From positions 29,670-93,669 of the forward strand of contig JACQFD010000009.1 of assembly GCA_016200225.1 (NCBI GenBank): a stretch of DNA of 64,000 nucleotides. The letters run 5' to 3'. Positions 15,574 to 23,669 of the stretch are shown piece after piece. The stretch's first letter is position 1, and each line of letters opens with the position of its first letter. The stretch comes from Planctomycetota bacterium. Its GTDB lineage: Bacteria > Planctomycetota > UBA1135 > JACQFD01. A program made the position numbers and the translations under genes. The notes under the pieces were generated by a model, which ran no database searches, was not told the origin of the DNA, and worked only from the letters and a program-made list of their open reading frames with translations.

Positions 15574-16959
15574 ATGAAGCGATCGATCCGGCCGGTATTG
15601 ATATTAACATTCTGCGCGATCGGCGCCGCCGCCGCCGCGCGGCTCCGCGCGAGCGATTGTACAAAAACGTCGGTCGGTTTCGTACCGATCATGGATTTGA
15701 ACGGTTTTTATCAAGGAAAGGAAGGGGGCCTCTATCCGGGCGGCGGCGACGCGCCTCCGCCGGCGCATCTCGCGGGCGGCCTCGCGCAGGCGGCGCAGAT
15801 CGTCGCGCGCGCCGCGTCGGGCGCGCCGTCGCCGAATGGTAAGATTGGTTTTGTTACGATCGGCATGTCGAATACGTTGATCGAGTCGAACGCATTTATT
15901 ACAAATGCGAACGCAAATCCTTACAAAAACCCCGCGCTCGTCGCCGTGAACTGCGCGGAGTCCGGCAACGACGCGGCGATCATATCCAATCCGAATGCGC
16001 CGTATTGGAATTACGTCGACGCGCAGATCGCGGCCGCGGGACTCACGAAATTTCAGGTGCAGGCGGCGTGGCTCAAGGAGGGCGTCGGCAATATAACTCT
16101 TCCGTTTCCACAGGATTCGGATTTGTTGAAAACTTATCTGATCGCGATCGTACAAATCCTGCATAACAAATTCCCGAACGTTCGGATTTGTTATCTTTCG
16201 AGCCGCATTTACGGCGGATACGCGACGGTGAATCTGAGCCCGGAACCCTATGCGTATCAATCGGGATTCGGCGTGAAGGATCTGATCGCCGCGCAGATCG
16301 CGGGCGATCCGAATTTAAATTATGATATCGCGGCCGGCCCCGTCAAATCGCCGTGGCTCGCGTGGGGACCTTACTTATGGGCCGACGGGACGACGCCGCG
16401 GAGCGACGGGCTCGTGTGGATTTGCGCCGATTTTCAATCCGACGGCACGCACCCGACCGTGAACGCGTCTGGCGCGCAAAAAGTCGGATCTTTATTATTG
16501 AAATTCATGCTGACCGACCCGACGGCGTCGCCGTGGTTTACAACCAATAATCCCGTGTGCACGTCGGCCGCGTCGGCTTCGTTGTTCGGCACAGGCGTCG
16601 GCGGCGCCGGCGGAGTTCCTTCCATCACGATTACGCCTCCGAAACTCGGGACGCCGCAATCCGTCGTCGTCTCGCTCGCGGGCGCGCCGGCGAATGCGAA
16701 TGTTTATTTTGCATTCGGTTATTATTCTTACAACGACGGATCGCTGCCGTTCGCGGGCGGCTGGCAGCACATGAGCGCCGACGCGATCTTACAATTACAA
16801 GCGGACGCGAACGGCGGCGTGCAACTCTCCTTCGGCCCGCTCGCGCTCGACCCGGCCCTCTGCGGTTTGCAACTCTTCGCGCAGATTGCCACGGAAGATT
16901 CGTCCGCGCCCGGCGGATTCGGACTGACTCCGGGCCTCGCGTTCCGGTTTGGATTATGA
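15574..16959 (+). CDS. Secreted SGNH/GDSL-like hydrolase with C-terminal beta domain
   Basis: A signal peptide (about residues 1-27) precedes a roughly 300-residue domain resembling SGNH-fold esterases: an early G-F-V-T-I-G-M-S-N-T block where the catalytic serine would lie, a V-N-C-A-E-S-G-N-D glycine/asparagine region, and a late D-G-T-H-P motif that supplies the Asp-His pair. The final 140 residues (T-I-T-P-P-K-L-G onward) look like a separate beta-sandwich domain. The substrate is unknown. The ATG at 15574 was chosen because it starts the signal peptide, although the frame is open further upstream. The block G-M-S-N-T departs from the canonical GDSL/GDSxT, so activity should not be assumed. 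Confidence 0.55.
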   Translation: MKRSIRPVLILTFCAIGAAAAARLRASDCTKTSVGFVPIMDLNGFYQGKEGGLYPGGGDAPPPAHLAGGLAQAAQIVARAASGAPSPNGKIGFVTIGMSNTLIESNAFITNANANPYKNPALVAVNCAESGNDAAIISNPNAPYWNYVDAQIAAAGLTKFQVQAAWLKEGVGNITLPFPQDSDLLKTYLIAIVQILHNKFPNVRICYLSSRIYGGYATVNLSPEPYAYQSGFGVKDLIAAQIAGDPNLNYDIAAGPVKSPWLAWGPYLWADGTTPRSDGLVWICADFQSDGTHPTVNASGAQKVGSLLLKFMLTDPTASPWFTTNNPVCTSAASASLFGTGVGGAGGVPSITITPPKLGTPQSVVVSLAGAPANANVYFAFGYYSYNDGSLPFAGGWQHMSADAILQLQADANGGVQLSFGPLALDPALCGLQLFAQIATEDSSAPGGFGLTPGLAFRFGL

Positions 16960-16964
16960 GTTAT

Positions 16965-16985
16965 GAAAAGTAAAAATTACTTTTC
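16965..16985. terminator. AT-rich hairpin between convergent genes
   Basis: A perfect 9-bp stem with a 3-base loop (GAAAAGTAA, AAA, TTACTTTTC) lies between the stop of the SGNH-like gene and the 3' end of the methyltransferase gene, covering the latter's stop codon. Its T- and A-rich arms could act as a weak terminator in both directions. The stem has little GC, so this is a tentative call. Confidence 0.3.
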
Positions 16986-17780
16986 TGGTTTCTTCACCAC
17001 GATCTCCAAATGCGCCGCGCGCCCGATGAATGCCGGTTCGCGGCGGCATTCGAGTTCGATATTAAATAATCGGCGGAACGCTTTCGGATCTTCTAACAAT
17101 TCCGCGTGGCCGCGCGCGTCGAGGCAGGTCTTGCCGCATAAATCCACGACTTCCAAACCCGCGCGCTCGAAAAGTTTTGTTAATTCGCCCGGTAAAAAAG
17201 CGTGCGTCGGAAACCGTTCGCGTTTGTCGCGCGCGAGCCATTCCGTTTTTCCCGATTTGTGAAATTCCTCCAAGCTGTCCAGATCGCCCGATTCTAAATA
17301 ATAATCATAACCGTTGCATCGGCTGTCGACCGACGCGATCGCGACGCCGCCGGGACGCAGAATGCGCCGGATTTCGCGCGCCGCGCGCGCGGGATCTTCG
17401 GTAAACGACAGCGGATCGCCCTGCGCGAGCGCGAGACCGAACCGGTCGGACGGCAGATCCTTTAATTCACAAATATCGGATTTGATAAATAACGATTCGC
17501 GCCCCGGATACTCCTCGTCGACGCGTTCGCGCGCGCGGCAGAGCATTTCGTTCGACAGGTCGACGAACGTCACGCGGTATCCCGACGCCATGCAGCGCAG
17601 GCCCCACTCGCCGGTTCCGCAGCCGAGGTCGGCGATCTCGGCGCCCGCATCGCGCGGCAAAAATCGCTTCACGTTGTGCCACGTGAGGTCGCGGTAGAAG
17701 CGCCAATAGGCGCTCTTTTCGTACACGGCGTCGTAGACGCGCGCGTATCGGTCGTGGAATCGCTCGTTGCGTCCCTTCAT
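16977..17780 (-). CDS. Class I SAM-dependent methyltransferase
   Basis: The 267-residue protein has the Rossmann methyltransferase core: I-A-D-L-G-C-G-T-G-E-W-G (motif I), an acidic V-D-L-S-N-E-M-L end of beta2, an I-C-E-L-K-D-L block before the active site, and a R-I-L-R-P-G-G-V motif typical of Methyltransf_11/25 enzymes. The substrate is not evident; similar proteins methylate small molecules, lipids or quinones. The ATG at 17780 (M-K-G-R-N-E-R-F-H-D-R-Y) starts where family alignments normally start; the frame is open about 100 bases upstream through a region full of short palindromes, which I read as non-coding. It is divergent from the TPR lipoprotein gene. Confidence 0.75.
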   Translation of the reverse strand: MKGRNERFHDRYARVYDAVYEKSAYWRFYRDLTWHNVKRFLPRDAGAEIADLGCGTGEWGLRCMASGYRVTFVDLSNEMLCRARERVDEEYPGRESLFIKSDICELKDLPSDRFGLALAQGDPLSFTEDPARAAREIRRILRPGGVAIASVDSRCNGYDYYLESGDLDSLEEFHKSGKTEWLARDKRERFPTHAFLPGELTKLFERAGLEVVDLCGKTCLDARGHAELLEDPKAFRRLFNIELECRREPAFIGRAAHLEIVVKKPEK

Positions 17781-17874
17781 TCGATGAATTCTAAGGAAGA
17801 TTCGCGCGCGAAACTCCGTCGGAGTTCCACGAACTGCGAAGTTCTTTACCTCGAACGCGAAAAACGGTCGAATG

Positions 17875-17890
17875 CGTTCCATATGGAACG
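17875..17890. promoter_or_regulatory. 16-bp perfect palindrome upstream of the TPR lipoprotein gene
   Basis: CGTTCCATATGGAACG is a perfect 16-bp palindrome, ending 40 bases before the ATG at 17931. Two shorter inverted repeats lie just upstream (17812-17826 and 17831-17844). All three sit in the intergenic space between the divergent methyltransferase and TPR genes, a natural place for an operator shared by both. No regulator can be assigned. Confidence 0.4.
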
Positions 17891-17930
17891 TCGCGGCGAA
17901 CCGCTCGAAACGTACAATACCTTAAATCTT

Positions 17931-19205
17931 ATGAAAAACGGCTTCAAACAAGCGGCGCTCGGCGTCGCGATTCTTTTGGCATCTGTAGGATGCCGCGGCG
18001 CATCGTACGAATCCGACGGCGACGAATATTTTCGCGAATGTAACTTTAGCGGCGCGTTCGAATCCTACAAAATGGCCGAGGCGAGCGGTCGAAGGGGAAA
18101 TCCGACGCTCGAAGCCAAACTTAAAGAGGCCTCCGTTTATGCGGATCTCGACCGCGGCCGCCAGCTCGGCTTTCAAGGCGAATATCAAAAATCATACGAT
18201 TTGCTCGAACAGCTCGCGGCGCGCGCGCCCGAAAACCCGCGCGTTTCCGAATGGCTCACAAAAGCGACGCGCAGCCTGAGTCGTAAATTTACAGAAGACG
18301 GCAAGGAGCGGATGGGGGTTCGCGAATACGATCAGGCGATTCAACTGCTCGAAAAGGCTCTTCGTTATAATCCCAAGAATCAGGACGCGATCGATACTCT
18401 CGAGCGCGCAAAAACAATCTTAAAATGGCGCACCGAGAAGGGCGAATTGATGTGGCACGGCGGCCTGCGCGCCATCAGCGAAAGCCAGCCGGAAATGGCC
18501 GAGTCGAAACTGACGGCGGTTCCGAACTTTACAGATGCGCACAACGACGTCGATGACTACATTTCCGAAGTGCGCGCGGTCGTCGGCGACAATCATTACA
18601 GAATGGCGACCGGCCTCGAAAAAAAAGGCCAGTGGTTCGCGGCGCTCGTTGAATACAAAAAGGCGCGGACGCTCCACGCCACGCCGACCGGAATCGACGC
18701 CGCCGTCGCGCGGATGGAAGTCGAAGTCAAGGCCGATCAGTATTATCACGCCGGCAAAAACTCGCTCGCGCGCGACGAATTCGAACACGCCCGCGACCGC
18801 CTGACCAAGGCGCTCGATGCAACAAAAAACAAGGACAACCGCATCGCGATCGAAGCCGCGCTCGCGCAGGTGACCGAAAAACAGAATGCTAAAGAACACA
18901 AGGACGCGGTGAATCTCGAACTCGAGGGTCGTCTCGCCGAGGCGATCGACGCGCTTCGAATCCTCGACACGCGCTCTCCGGCCTACGGCGACACGCGCGA
19001 GCGCATCGACCGCCTGACGCGACAGTTGCGCGACGCGCAGGGTAATTATAAAGATGCGCTCGCGAAGCTCGACACGGGAGATTTGCTCGGCGGGCGCGCA
19101 AAACTAAAAGCGGCGCTCTTTCTGCAGCCTTTCATGCCCGAAGCCCGCGCTAAATTGAAGGAAGTCGACGCCGCGCTCGCCGCGCAAAAGAAAGATTCGA
19201 AATAG
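17931..19205 (+). CDS. TPR-repeat lipoprotein
   Basis: The 424-residue protein begins with a lipoprotein signal peptide; L-L-A-S-V-G-C places the lipidated cysteine at residue 21. The rest is helical repeats of tetratricopeptide type (for example G-E-Y-Q-K-S-Y-D-L-L-E-Q-L-A, R-E-Y-D-Q-A-I-Q-L-L-E-K-A-L-R-Y-N-P, G-R-L-A-E-A-I-D-A-L-R-I-L-D). It would act as a periplasmic or outer-membrane-attached protein-protein interaction scaffold. The ATG at 17931 is chosen for the signal peptide; the upstream open frame crosses the palindromic intergenic region. No enzymatic motif is visible. Confidence 0.75.
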   Translation: MKNGFKQAALGVAILLASVGCRGASYESDGDEYFRECNFSGAFESYKMAEASGRRGNPTLEAKLKEASVYADLDRGRQLGFQGEYQKSYDLLEQLAARAPENPRVSEWLTKATRSLSRKFTEDGKERMGVREYDQAIQLLEKALRYNPKNQDAIDTLERAKTILKWRTEKGELMWHGGLRAISESQPEMAESKLTAVPNFTDAHNDVDDYISEVRAVVGDNHYRMATGLEKKGQWFAALVEYKKARTLHATPTGIDAAVARMEVEVKADQYYHAGKNSLARDEFEHARDRLTKALDATKNKDNRIAIEAALAQVTEKQNAKEHKDAVNLELEGRLAEAIDALRILDTRSPAYGDTRERIDRLTRQLRDAQGNYKDALAKLDTGDLLGGRAKLKAALFLQPFMPEARAKLKEVDAALAAQKKDSK

Positions 19206-19231
19206 TTATTTTAGGTTCAATTTAGTTAAAT

Positions 19232-19963
19232 TTAAGATTTCGCCGACGCGGGCTTTTTTCGCAATCCGCCCGCGACGAGCGCCGCGCCCGCGAGCAGGCA
19301 ACCGGCCGAGCCGATCGCATACCACGGCCACGGGTTGACGTCCGCGCGCATGACGATCGTTTGATAACCGTACACGAGCCAGATCGAAATTGATATTACA
19401 ATAAGCCAGCGGCCGAATATAAAGGATCCGGGCGCTTGATCGGGCTCTTCGAGCGAACCGCCGCCGTCGATAATTACAGTTTCCGCGCGTTCGAGTTGAT
19501 CGCCGGTCTGATCCATCAATTTGCTATTCTCGCGAATCGAGCGCACTTCGAACGGCATCGCGATCAAGTTGAGCGCGAGCGCGATCCCCATCCACGTCGC
19601 GTGCGTCGACGGACTCGCTGCGCCGCCGAGCACGGCGGCCGCCACCACCGCGAGCGAGGAGAACGTCGCGAACGGGAAAGTCTTTCCCTTGAGTCGTCGC
19701 GTGCGCGCCGCCAGCTCGGGGTCGAGGCCGCGTTTCTCGACCGCTGTTTTGATGGCTTTGCCCGTGCCGAGGAAATATACAAATACGGCCGACTGCGCGA
19801 CCAGCATCAGGATCGAGGCGAACAGACCCAACAATTGATGGCGTTCCACGCTCTGCGGCGACGTCGGAACCGAAATTCCACTCTGCGGCAACGCAAAGAA
19901 AGCAATTCCCGCCGTCGCAAACGCGGCGAGGCACAACCCCAGAAAAATGGGGATCATTCGCAT
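19232..19963 (-). CDS. Integral membrane protein of unknown function
   Basis: A 243-residue hydrophobic protein with about six predicted membrane segments: the N-terminal segment (about 4-25), one at about 44-68, one or two between 98 and 140, and two at the C-terminus (about 186-203 and 212-233). A polar stretch with many acidic residues (about 140-180, ending E-E-P-D-Q-A-P-G) separates the two halves. I do not recognise the family. Its start region overlaps the first bases of the opposite-strand intergenic sequence before the TPR gene at 20088, so the two genes are divergent with a short shared spacer. Confidence 0.55.
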   Translation of the reverse strand: MRMIPIFLGLCLAAFATAGIAFFALPQSGISVPTSPQSVERHQLLGLFASILMLVAQSAVFVYFLGTGKAIKTAVEKRGLDPELAARTRRLKGKTFPFATFSSLAVVAAAVLGGAASPSTHATWMGIALALNLIAMPFEVRSIRENSKLMDQTGDQLERAETVIIDGGGSLEEPDQAPGSFIFGRWLIVISISIWLVYGYQTIVMRADVNPWPWYAIGSAGCLLAGAALVAGGLRKKPASAKS

Positions 19964-20087
19964 GGAAAAAGAAGCATGGTCGACCGCATCGCGAGCCTCG
20001 GGTTATGATAACAGTACAAGCGGCAAAGTACCCCTCGTTACCGAACGCGGCGGGGAACCTTTCTACTTCGCGCCACGCACCACCACC

Positions 20088-20594
20088 ATGCTCGAATATA
20101 CGGATCGCCGAGAACCCGCCGAACGCGCCATGGCGCAGGCGTTGCGTTTACAAAACGAAGGTCAATACGACGAGGCCGAGCGCCTCTACCGCCGCGCGAT
20201 CGCGCTGCATCCGTCGGCCGAGGGTTTTACCTATCTCGCGTGGACGCTTTCGTTTCTCGACCGCCACGATGAAGCGATTCAATTGTGTAAACGCGCAATC
20301 GAGCTCGATCCCGATTTTGGAAATCCTTACAACGACATCGGCGCGTATTTAATACAACTCGGCAAAGCCGATCTCGCGGTTCCGTGGCTTCAGCGCGCGA
20401 AACAGGCGCCGCGCTACGATTGTTATCATTACCCTTGTTACAATTTGGGCCGCGTTTACGAAATGATGGGCCGCTTCAACGACGCGCTTCGCGAATATAC
20501 AGAAGCCGTCGACCGCGCCCGCGAACGCAACGTCGAATACAGGCACGCGATCGCGGCGGTGACGAGAGTGGAAGCGATTTTGAAGAAAAAGTAA
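20088..20594 (+). CDS. Small TPR-repeat protein
   Basis: A 168-residue cytoplasmic protein made almost entirely of TPR units: A-L-R-L-Q-N-E-G-Q-Y-D-E-A-E-R-L-Y-R-R-A-I-A-L-H-P, then D-E-A-I-Q-L-C-K-R-A-I-E-L-D-P-D, then G-R-V-Y-E-M-M-G-R-F-N-D-A-L-R-E-Y. The ATG at 20088 (M-L-E-Y-T-D-R-R-E-P-A-E-R-A) was preferred over starts further upstream, whose translation is serine/glycine-rich and lies in the divergent spacer. It is probably an adaptor for protein interactions; the partner is unknown. Confidence 0.7.
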   Translation: MLEYTDRREPAERAMAQALRLQNEGQYDEAERLYRRAIALHPSAEGFTYLAWTLSFLDRHDEAIQLCKRAIELDPDFGNPYNDIGAYLIQLGKADLAVPWLQRAKQAPRYDCYHYPCYNLGRVYEMMGRFNDALREYTEAVDRARERNVEYRHAIAAVTRVEAILKKK

Positions 20595-20706
20595 ACTGCT
20601 GAAAAAATAATTTATATTAATATTGGAGTGCGACTCCGGATCCTTGTTTCCACGGTCGGGTCATGCCTCGTGAGTGTTGCCGGGTAATGTTCTTCGCGCA
20701 CCAGCA

Positions 20707-21813
20707 TCATTCTCTGGGTTCAATCAGAATTTTTGGGTCGGGATCCACTCTTTTTGTTGTGAGCATGGTTATCTCATTCTTTTCCTGCGCCGGCTGAGGC
20801 TGTACAAACACGGCCGGCTCGCACTCTGCTTTTTCGTTCAACGCGTCCTTCAATTCAATAATATCGCGGGATTTGGACGGATCCTTAAATAAATCCTCGA
20901 ATCGGCGTTGATATTTGGTAATAACTTCGGCGGTTGGATCGACTTCTATGTGTTCAAACGTCCACTCGGATCCCATCACTTGGTATTTCATAATAAATAC
21001 CATTCTCTCGCCGCTGGACCTTCGGATAATTCCGAAATTCCCATACGTGTCCTGTAAATCCGAATCGAGTTCCGAAGATATATAATATTTTGTTTCGATT
21101 CGTCCGTCGCCTTCACTTGTCAGCGTTAACTGATGTCGAAGACACTTTCGTTCCCATTCCAATAGATTTTCCGGACGGTCCCTTAATATAAATACTCTTC
21201 GAATTCTCGCACCTTGCCTTGCGGCGCGTTTGTTTGAATTGTAGAAGTCCGCGGTCTTGCCGACATGCCTGTTGGACCAAAATTCGAGAATCGAAATGGT
21301 ATCGTAATTATCGTCGGCGCGCAAATCGTCCAAGAAATGGCAAAAGAATTCCGAAAGCGCCTTCGGAGGGAGCTTTACCTGTTTCTTGAACGGACCCTCA
21401 ACCATATCCTTGATTTCTTTTCTAATGATATCAATCTCGTGCATAGCTATACTAAGGAATACAGGTCTGTCTCGAAGGCGCAGAAGATTTGAATTAATCT
21501 CGCCAACAACGCTTGTACTCTCGACCATGGCATGGAGTTCACTGATCGCCGCCGCGGTTTCGCGTCCCTGGCGCTTGATCTCATGAGCTAAGGAATCAGC
21601 TTTCCACAAGCCCAGCAATACAAGGATTTCGACTGTAAACATTGCAACTTGTCCTTCCAAATCTGTAGTGAACTTTCCAGAGACAGCCGCAACAATAAAG
21701 TGCGTCAGCGCGAGCATAAATCCAACGAGAAATTGAGTTCTACCCTCAAGATCTATTGCTTTTCGATGCTCTACCTGACCTCGTGAGACGCTAGTTTGAC
21801 GATTTCCCTTCAT
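20707..21813 (-). CDS. Membrane-anchored protein of unknown function, atypical composition
   Basis: The 368-residue protein has two hydrophobic segments near residues 29-46 and 55-70, a coiled-coil-like stretch (about 75-100), and a soluble C-terminal domain. A segment N-S-N-K-R-A-A-R-Q-G-A-R-I-R-R-V-F-I-L resembles a pattern I associate with uncharacterised bacterial effector-type domains, but I cannot name the family. The gene is clearly less GC-rich than its neighbours and uses AT-ending codons freely, suggesting recent acquisition. A poorly coding stretch of about 270 bases (21814-22083), also AT-richer, follows on its upstream side; I see nothing recognisable in it. Confidence 0.6.
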   Translation of the reverse strand: MKGNRQTSVSRGQVEHRKAIDLEGRTQFLVGFMLALTHFIVAAVSGKFTTDLEGQVAMFTVEILVLLGLWKADSLAHEIKRQGRETAAAISELHAMVESTSVVGEINSNLLRLRDRPVFLSIAMHEIDIIRKEIKDMVEGPFKKQVKLPPKALSEFFCHFLDDLRADDNYDTISILEFWSNRHVGKTADFYNSNKRAARQGARIRRVFILRDRPENLLEWERKCLRHQLTLTSEGDGRIETKYYISSELDSDLQDTYGNFGIIRRSSGERMVFIMKYQVMGSEWTFEHIEVDPTAEVITKYQRRFEDLFKDPSKSRDIIELKDALNEKAECEPAVFVQPQPAQEKNEITMLTTKRVDPDPKILIEPRE

Positions 21814-22083
21814 TGTTTATAATTGATAAAATTGGGAAGAACTTTTACCAGTACATCTTGGGGCTAATTGTCAAATGTCAAGTGCTTTGGTCAGGATTCG
21901 ACGCCTTGCGGAGCTCTCATCCATTCCACGGAGCCCAGCAGCAAAGCGCATTGCTACGACAAAAGCGATTTTTGAACGCCAAAAAACCGCGCAAATCCGA
22001 AGAATTTGCCTATTAACTTCGTCGATCCAAACGGGAGCGAGATCTCGCGACGGTGCCGTTCGAAATCGCGCGATGTGAATCCA

Positions 22084-22284
22084 TCACCTATCCACGAAAA
22101 ACCTTACCAGCCCATACGTCGCGGCGGCGAGTAAACCGATAAATGCCGCGAATTTAAACGATCGGCGCGCGGTTTCGCGGAGGATGCGTGGCACGTTTTC
22201 TTCGCGATAACAACTGAGACTCAGCGACACGACGATGCAAAGATACAAAAATGCGAGGCAGTGAACGAGCAGCGATCGTTCCAT
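22084..22284 (-). CDS. Small two-helix membrane protein
   Basis: A 66-residue protein with two hydrophobic segments (about residues 5-24 and 45-61) separated by a basic loop (R-E-E-N-V-P-R-I-L-R-E-T-A-R-R). It starts two bases after the stop of the DUF6677-like gene on the same strand, which supports it as a real co-transcribed gene. I do not recognise a family. Confidence 0.5.
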   Translation of the reverse strand: MERSLLVHCLAFLYLCIVVSLSLSCYREENVPRILRETARRSFKFAAFIGLLAAATYGLVRFFVDR

Positions 22285-22286
22285 AA

Positions 22287-23192
22287 TTATGCCACCGCCG
22301 TCGGAGTTGTTGGATTCGCCGCGGCCGCCGGTTCGGCGGCGGGAGCGATCGCGTCGCGCTCGGCCGACGAGTACGCGTCGAGAATGAACAGTACATTTAA
22401 TAATCCCGAGACGGTTGTAAATAACAATCCCATTTCCGCGAGCGGGAGATCCTGGCGGATACGCCGGCCGAAATTAAGTACATTCGCGAGAGCGGCCGGA
22501 AGGCCGAGCAGCACTTCGCCGCTCCAAAAATACAAATCGCGGTCGCGCTGCGGCGAGGTGCCGTGCGTGAGGAAAACGCCGATTGCAAATGTAATCAAAA
22601 GCGCGCCCGCGCCGAGGGCCGCTTTGCCGCGGCGTCCCAAATAGTAATGTCCGGCCCCCGGGACGAGCCACGCGAGCAGCGCGGCGATCGCCGGAGATTT
22701 GCGGCCGTCGGCCTGCGCGCCGACCCGGCTGCGAAAATGCGCGTCGGCGACGGATATCATATTTAATATTCCGCCGGCGGCCGTCAGAAAATAACCGATC
22801 GCGGCTCCGGACGGCACGGGCGCCTCGGGCACCGGCCGCGCGAGCATGTTATATACTAAAAACGTTTCGATAAAATTCGCGAGTTCGGGAACGGCGAGCG
22901 GAATTCCGATGTTGCGGCCGCCGAATGGATAGGTCGTGCCGAATGTTACATAAAAACTCGGACCCACGAGCGTCCAGCCAAGCAGACTCACGACCGTGAT
23001 GACGACGAACCACACGGCGCCCGCGCCGCCGCGGCCGGTCATCCAATGGCCTGTGCCGGGGATGAGCAGTCCGAGAAGTACGGTCGAAGGGGCGGGTTTT
23101 TGCTGGATCAAGTTCAGATGACACCCAAAGCGAGGCGGGATTTCCAAGCTTTCGTGGGTTCGCACGAAAAGTCGGCGCTGCGCGGGCGCCAA
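22287..23192 (-). CDS. DUF6677-like multi-pass membrane protein with duplicated PGxGH motif
   Basis: About 300 residues with seven or eight hydrophobic segments. The motif L-I-P-G-T-G-H-W-M-T-G-R-G-G-A-G occurs early and again as L-V-P-G-A-G-H-Y-Y-L-G-R-R-G-K-A near residue 175, so the protein is an internal duplication of a TM2-like P-G-x-G-H-x-x-x-G unit. It resembles proteins labelled DUF6677 in planctomycetes; function is unknown. The nominal start is TTG at 23192; the true start may be about 30 residues further in, closer to the first membrane helix. The C-terminus is an Ala/Pro/Thr-rich tail. Confidence 0.6.
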   Translation of the reverse strand: MAPAQRRLFVRTHESLEIPPRFGCHLNLIQQKPAPSTVLLGLLIPGTGHWMTGRGGAGAVWFVVITVVSLLGWTLVGPSFYVTFGTTYPFGGRNIGIPLAVPELANFIETFLVYNMLARPVPEAPVPSGAAIGYFLTAAGGILNMISVADAHFRSRVGAQADGRKSPAIAALLAWLVPGAGHYYLGRRGKAALGAGALLITFAIGVFLTHGTSPQRDRDLYFWSGEVLLGLPAALANVLNFGRRIRQDLPLAEMGLLFTTVSGLLNVLFILDAYSSAERDAIAPAAEPAAAANPTTPTAVA

Positions 23193-23211
23193 TTTATATC
23201 ATCTGGATCCG

Positions 23212-23622
23212 ATGATTCGAGAAGTTCGCTTGCGCGTCCGCTACCACGAAACCGATCAGGGCGGCGTCGTCTACCATTCCAACTATTTGTATTATTTTGA
23301 AACGGGGCGCACGGAGTTCATGCGAGCGGCGGGCGTCCGCTACCGCGACCTCGAGGACGCGGGCAACCTGCTCGTCGTCACGGATGCGTCGCTGCATTAC
23401 CGCGCGTCGGCGCGTTACGACGACGAGTTGCTCGTCCGAACGCGTGTCACCGAGGTGACGCCGGTCACCGTAAGGTTCGCATACGAGGTGTTTCGACTGC
23501 CCGAGGAGCCGTTGCTCGTCGACGGCGAGACGCGCCTCGCTTGCGTCGGCCGCAATTTCAAACCGAAACGCCTTTCGCCGCGTCTGACCGATGCGTTGAA
23601 GCGCGAACTCGAATCCGCGTGA
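23212..23622 (+). CDS. ybgC: Acyl-CoA thioesterase, YbgC/4HBT hot-dog family
   Basis: A 136-residue hot-dog-fold protein. The signature R-Y-H-E-T-D-Q-G-G-V-V-Y-H-S-N-Y carries the catalytic Asp and the usual Tyr-His-x-Asn-Tyr segment of YbgC-type 4-hydroxybenzoyl-CoA thioesterase relatives. Length equals the family norm. It hydrolyses acyl-CoA thioesters in the cytoplasm; in many Gram-negatives ybgC lies with tol-pal, which is not the case here. It is divergent from the membrane-protein gene at 22287-23192, with 19 bases between starts. Confidence 0.85.
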   Translation: MIREVRLRVRYHETDQGGVVYHSNYLYYFETGRTEFMRAAGVRYRDLEDAGNLLVVTDASLHYRASARYDDELLVRTRVTEVTPVTVRFAYEVFRLPEEPLLVDGETRLACVGRNFKPKRLSPRLTDALKRELESA

Positions 23623-23669
23623 CGCACGGCGAAACGCATTTTGTTTATAACTTGCAAATACAACATTCA

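Noticed and set aside
21813..22016. Plus-strand 67-codon frame next to the foreign hypothetical gene
   Set aside because: No homology pattern, no membrane or signal character, and it lies in an AT-richer spacer; not enough support for a gene.
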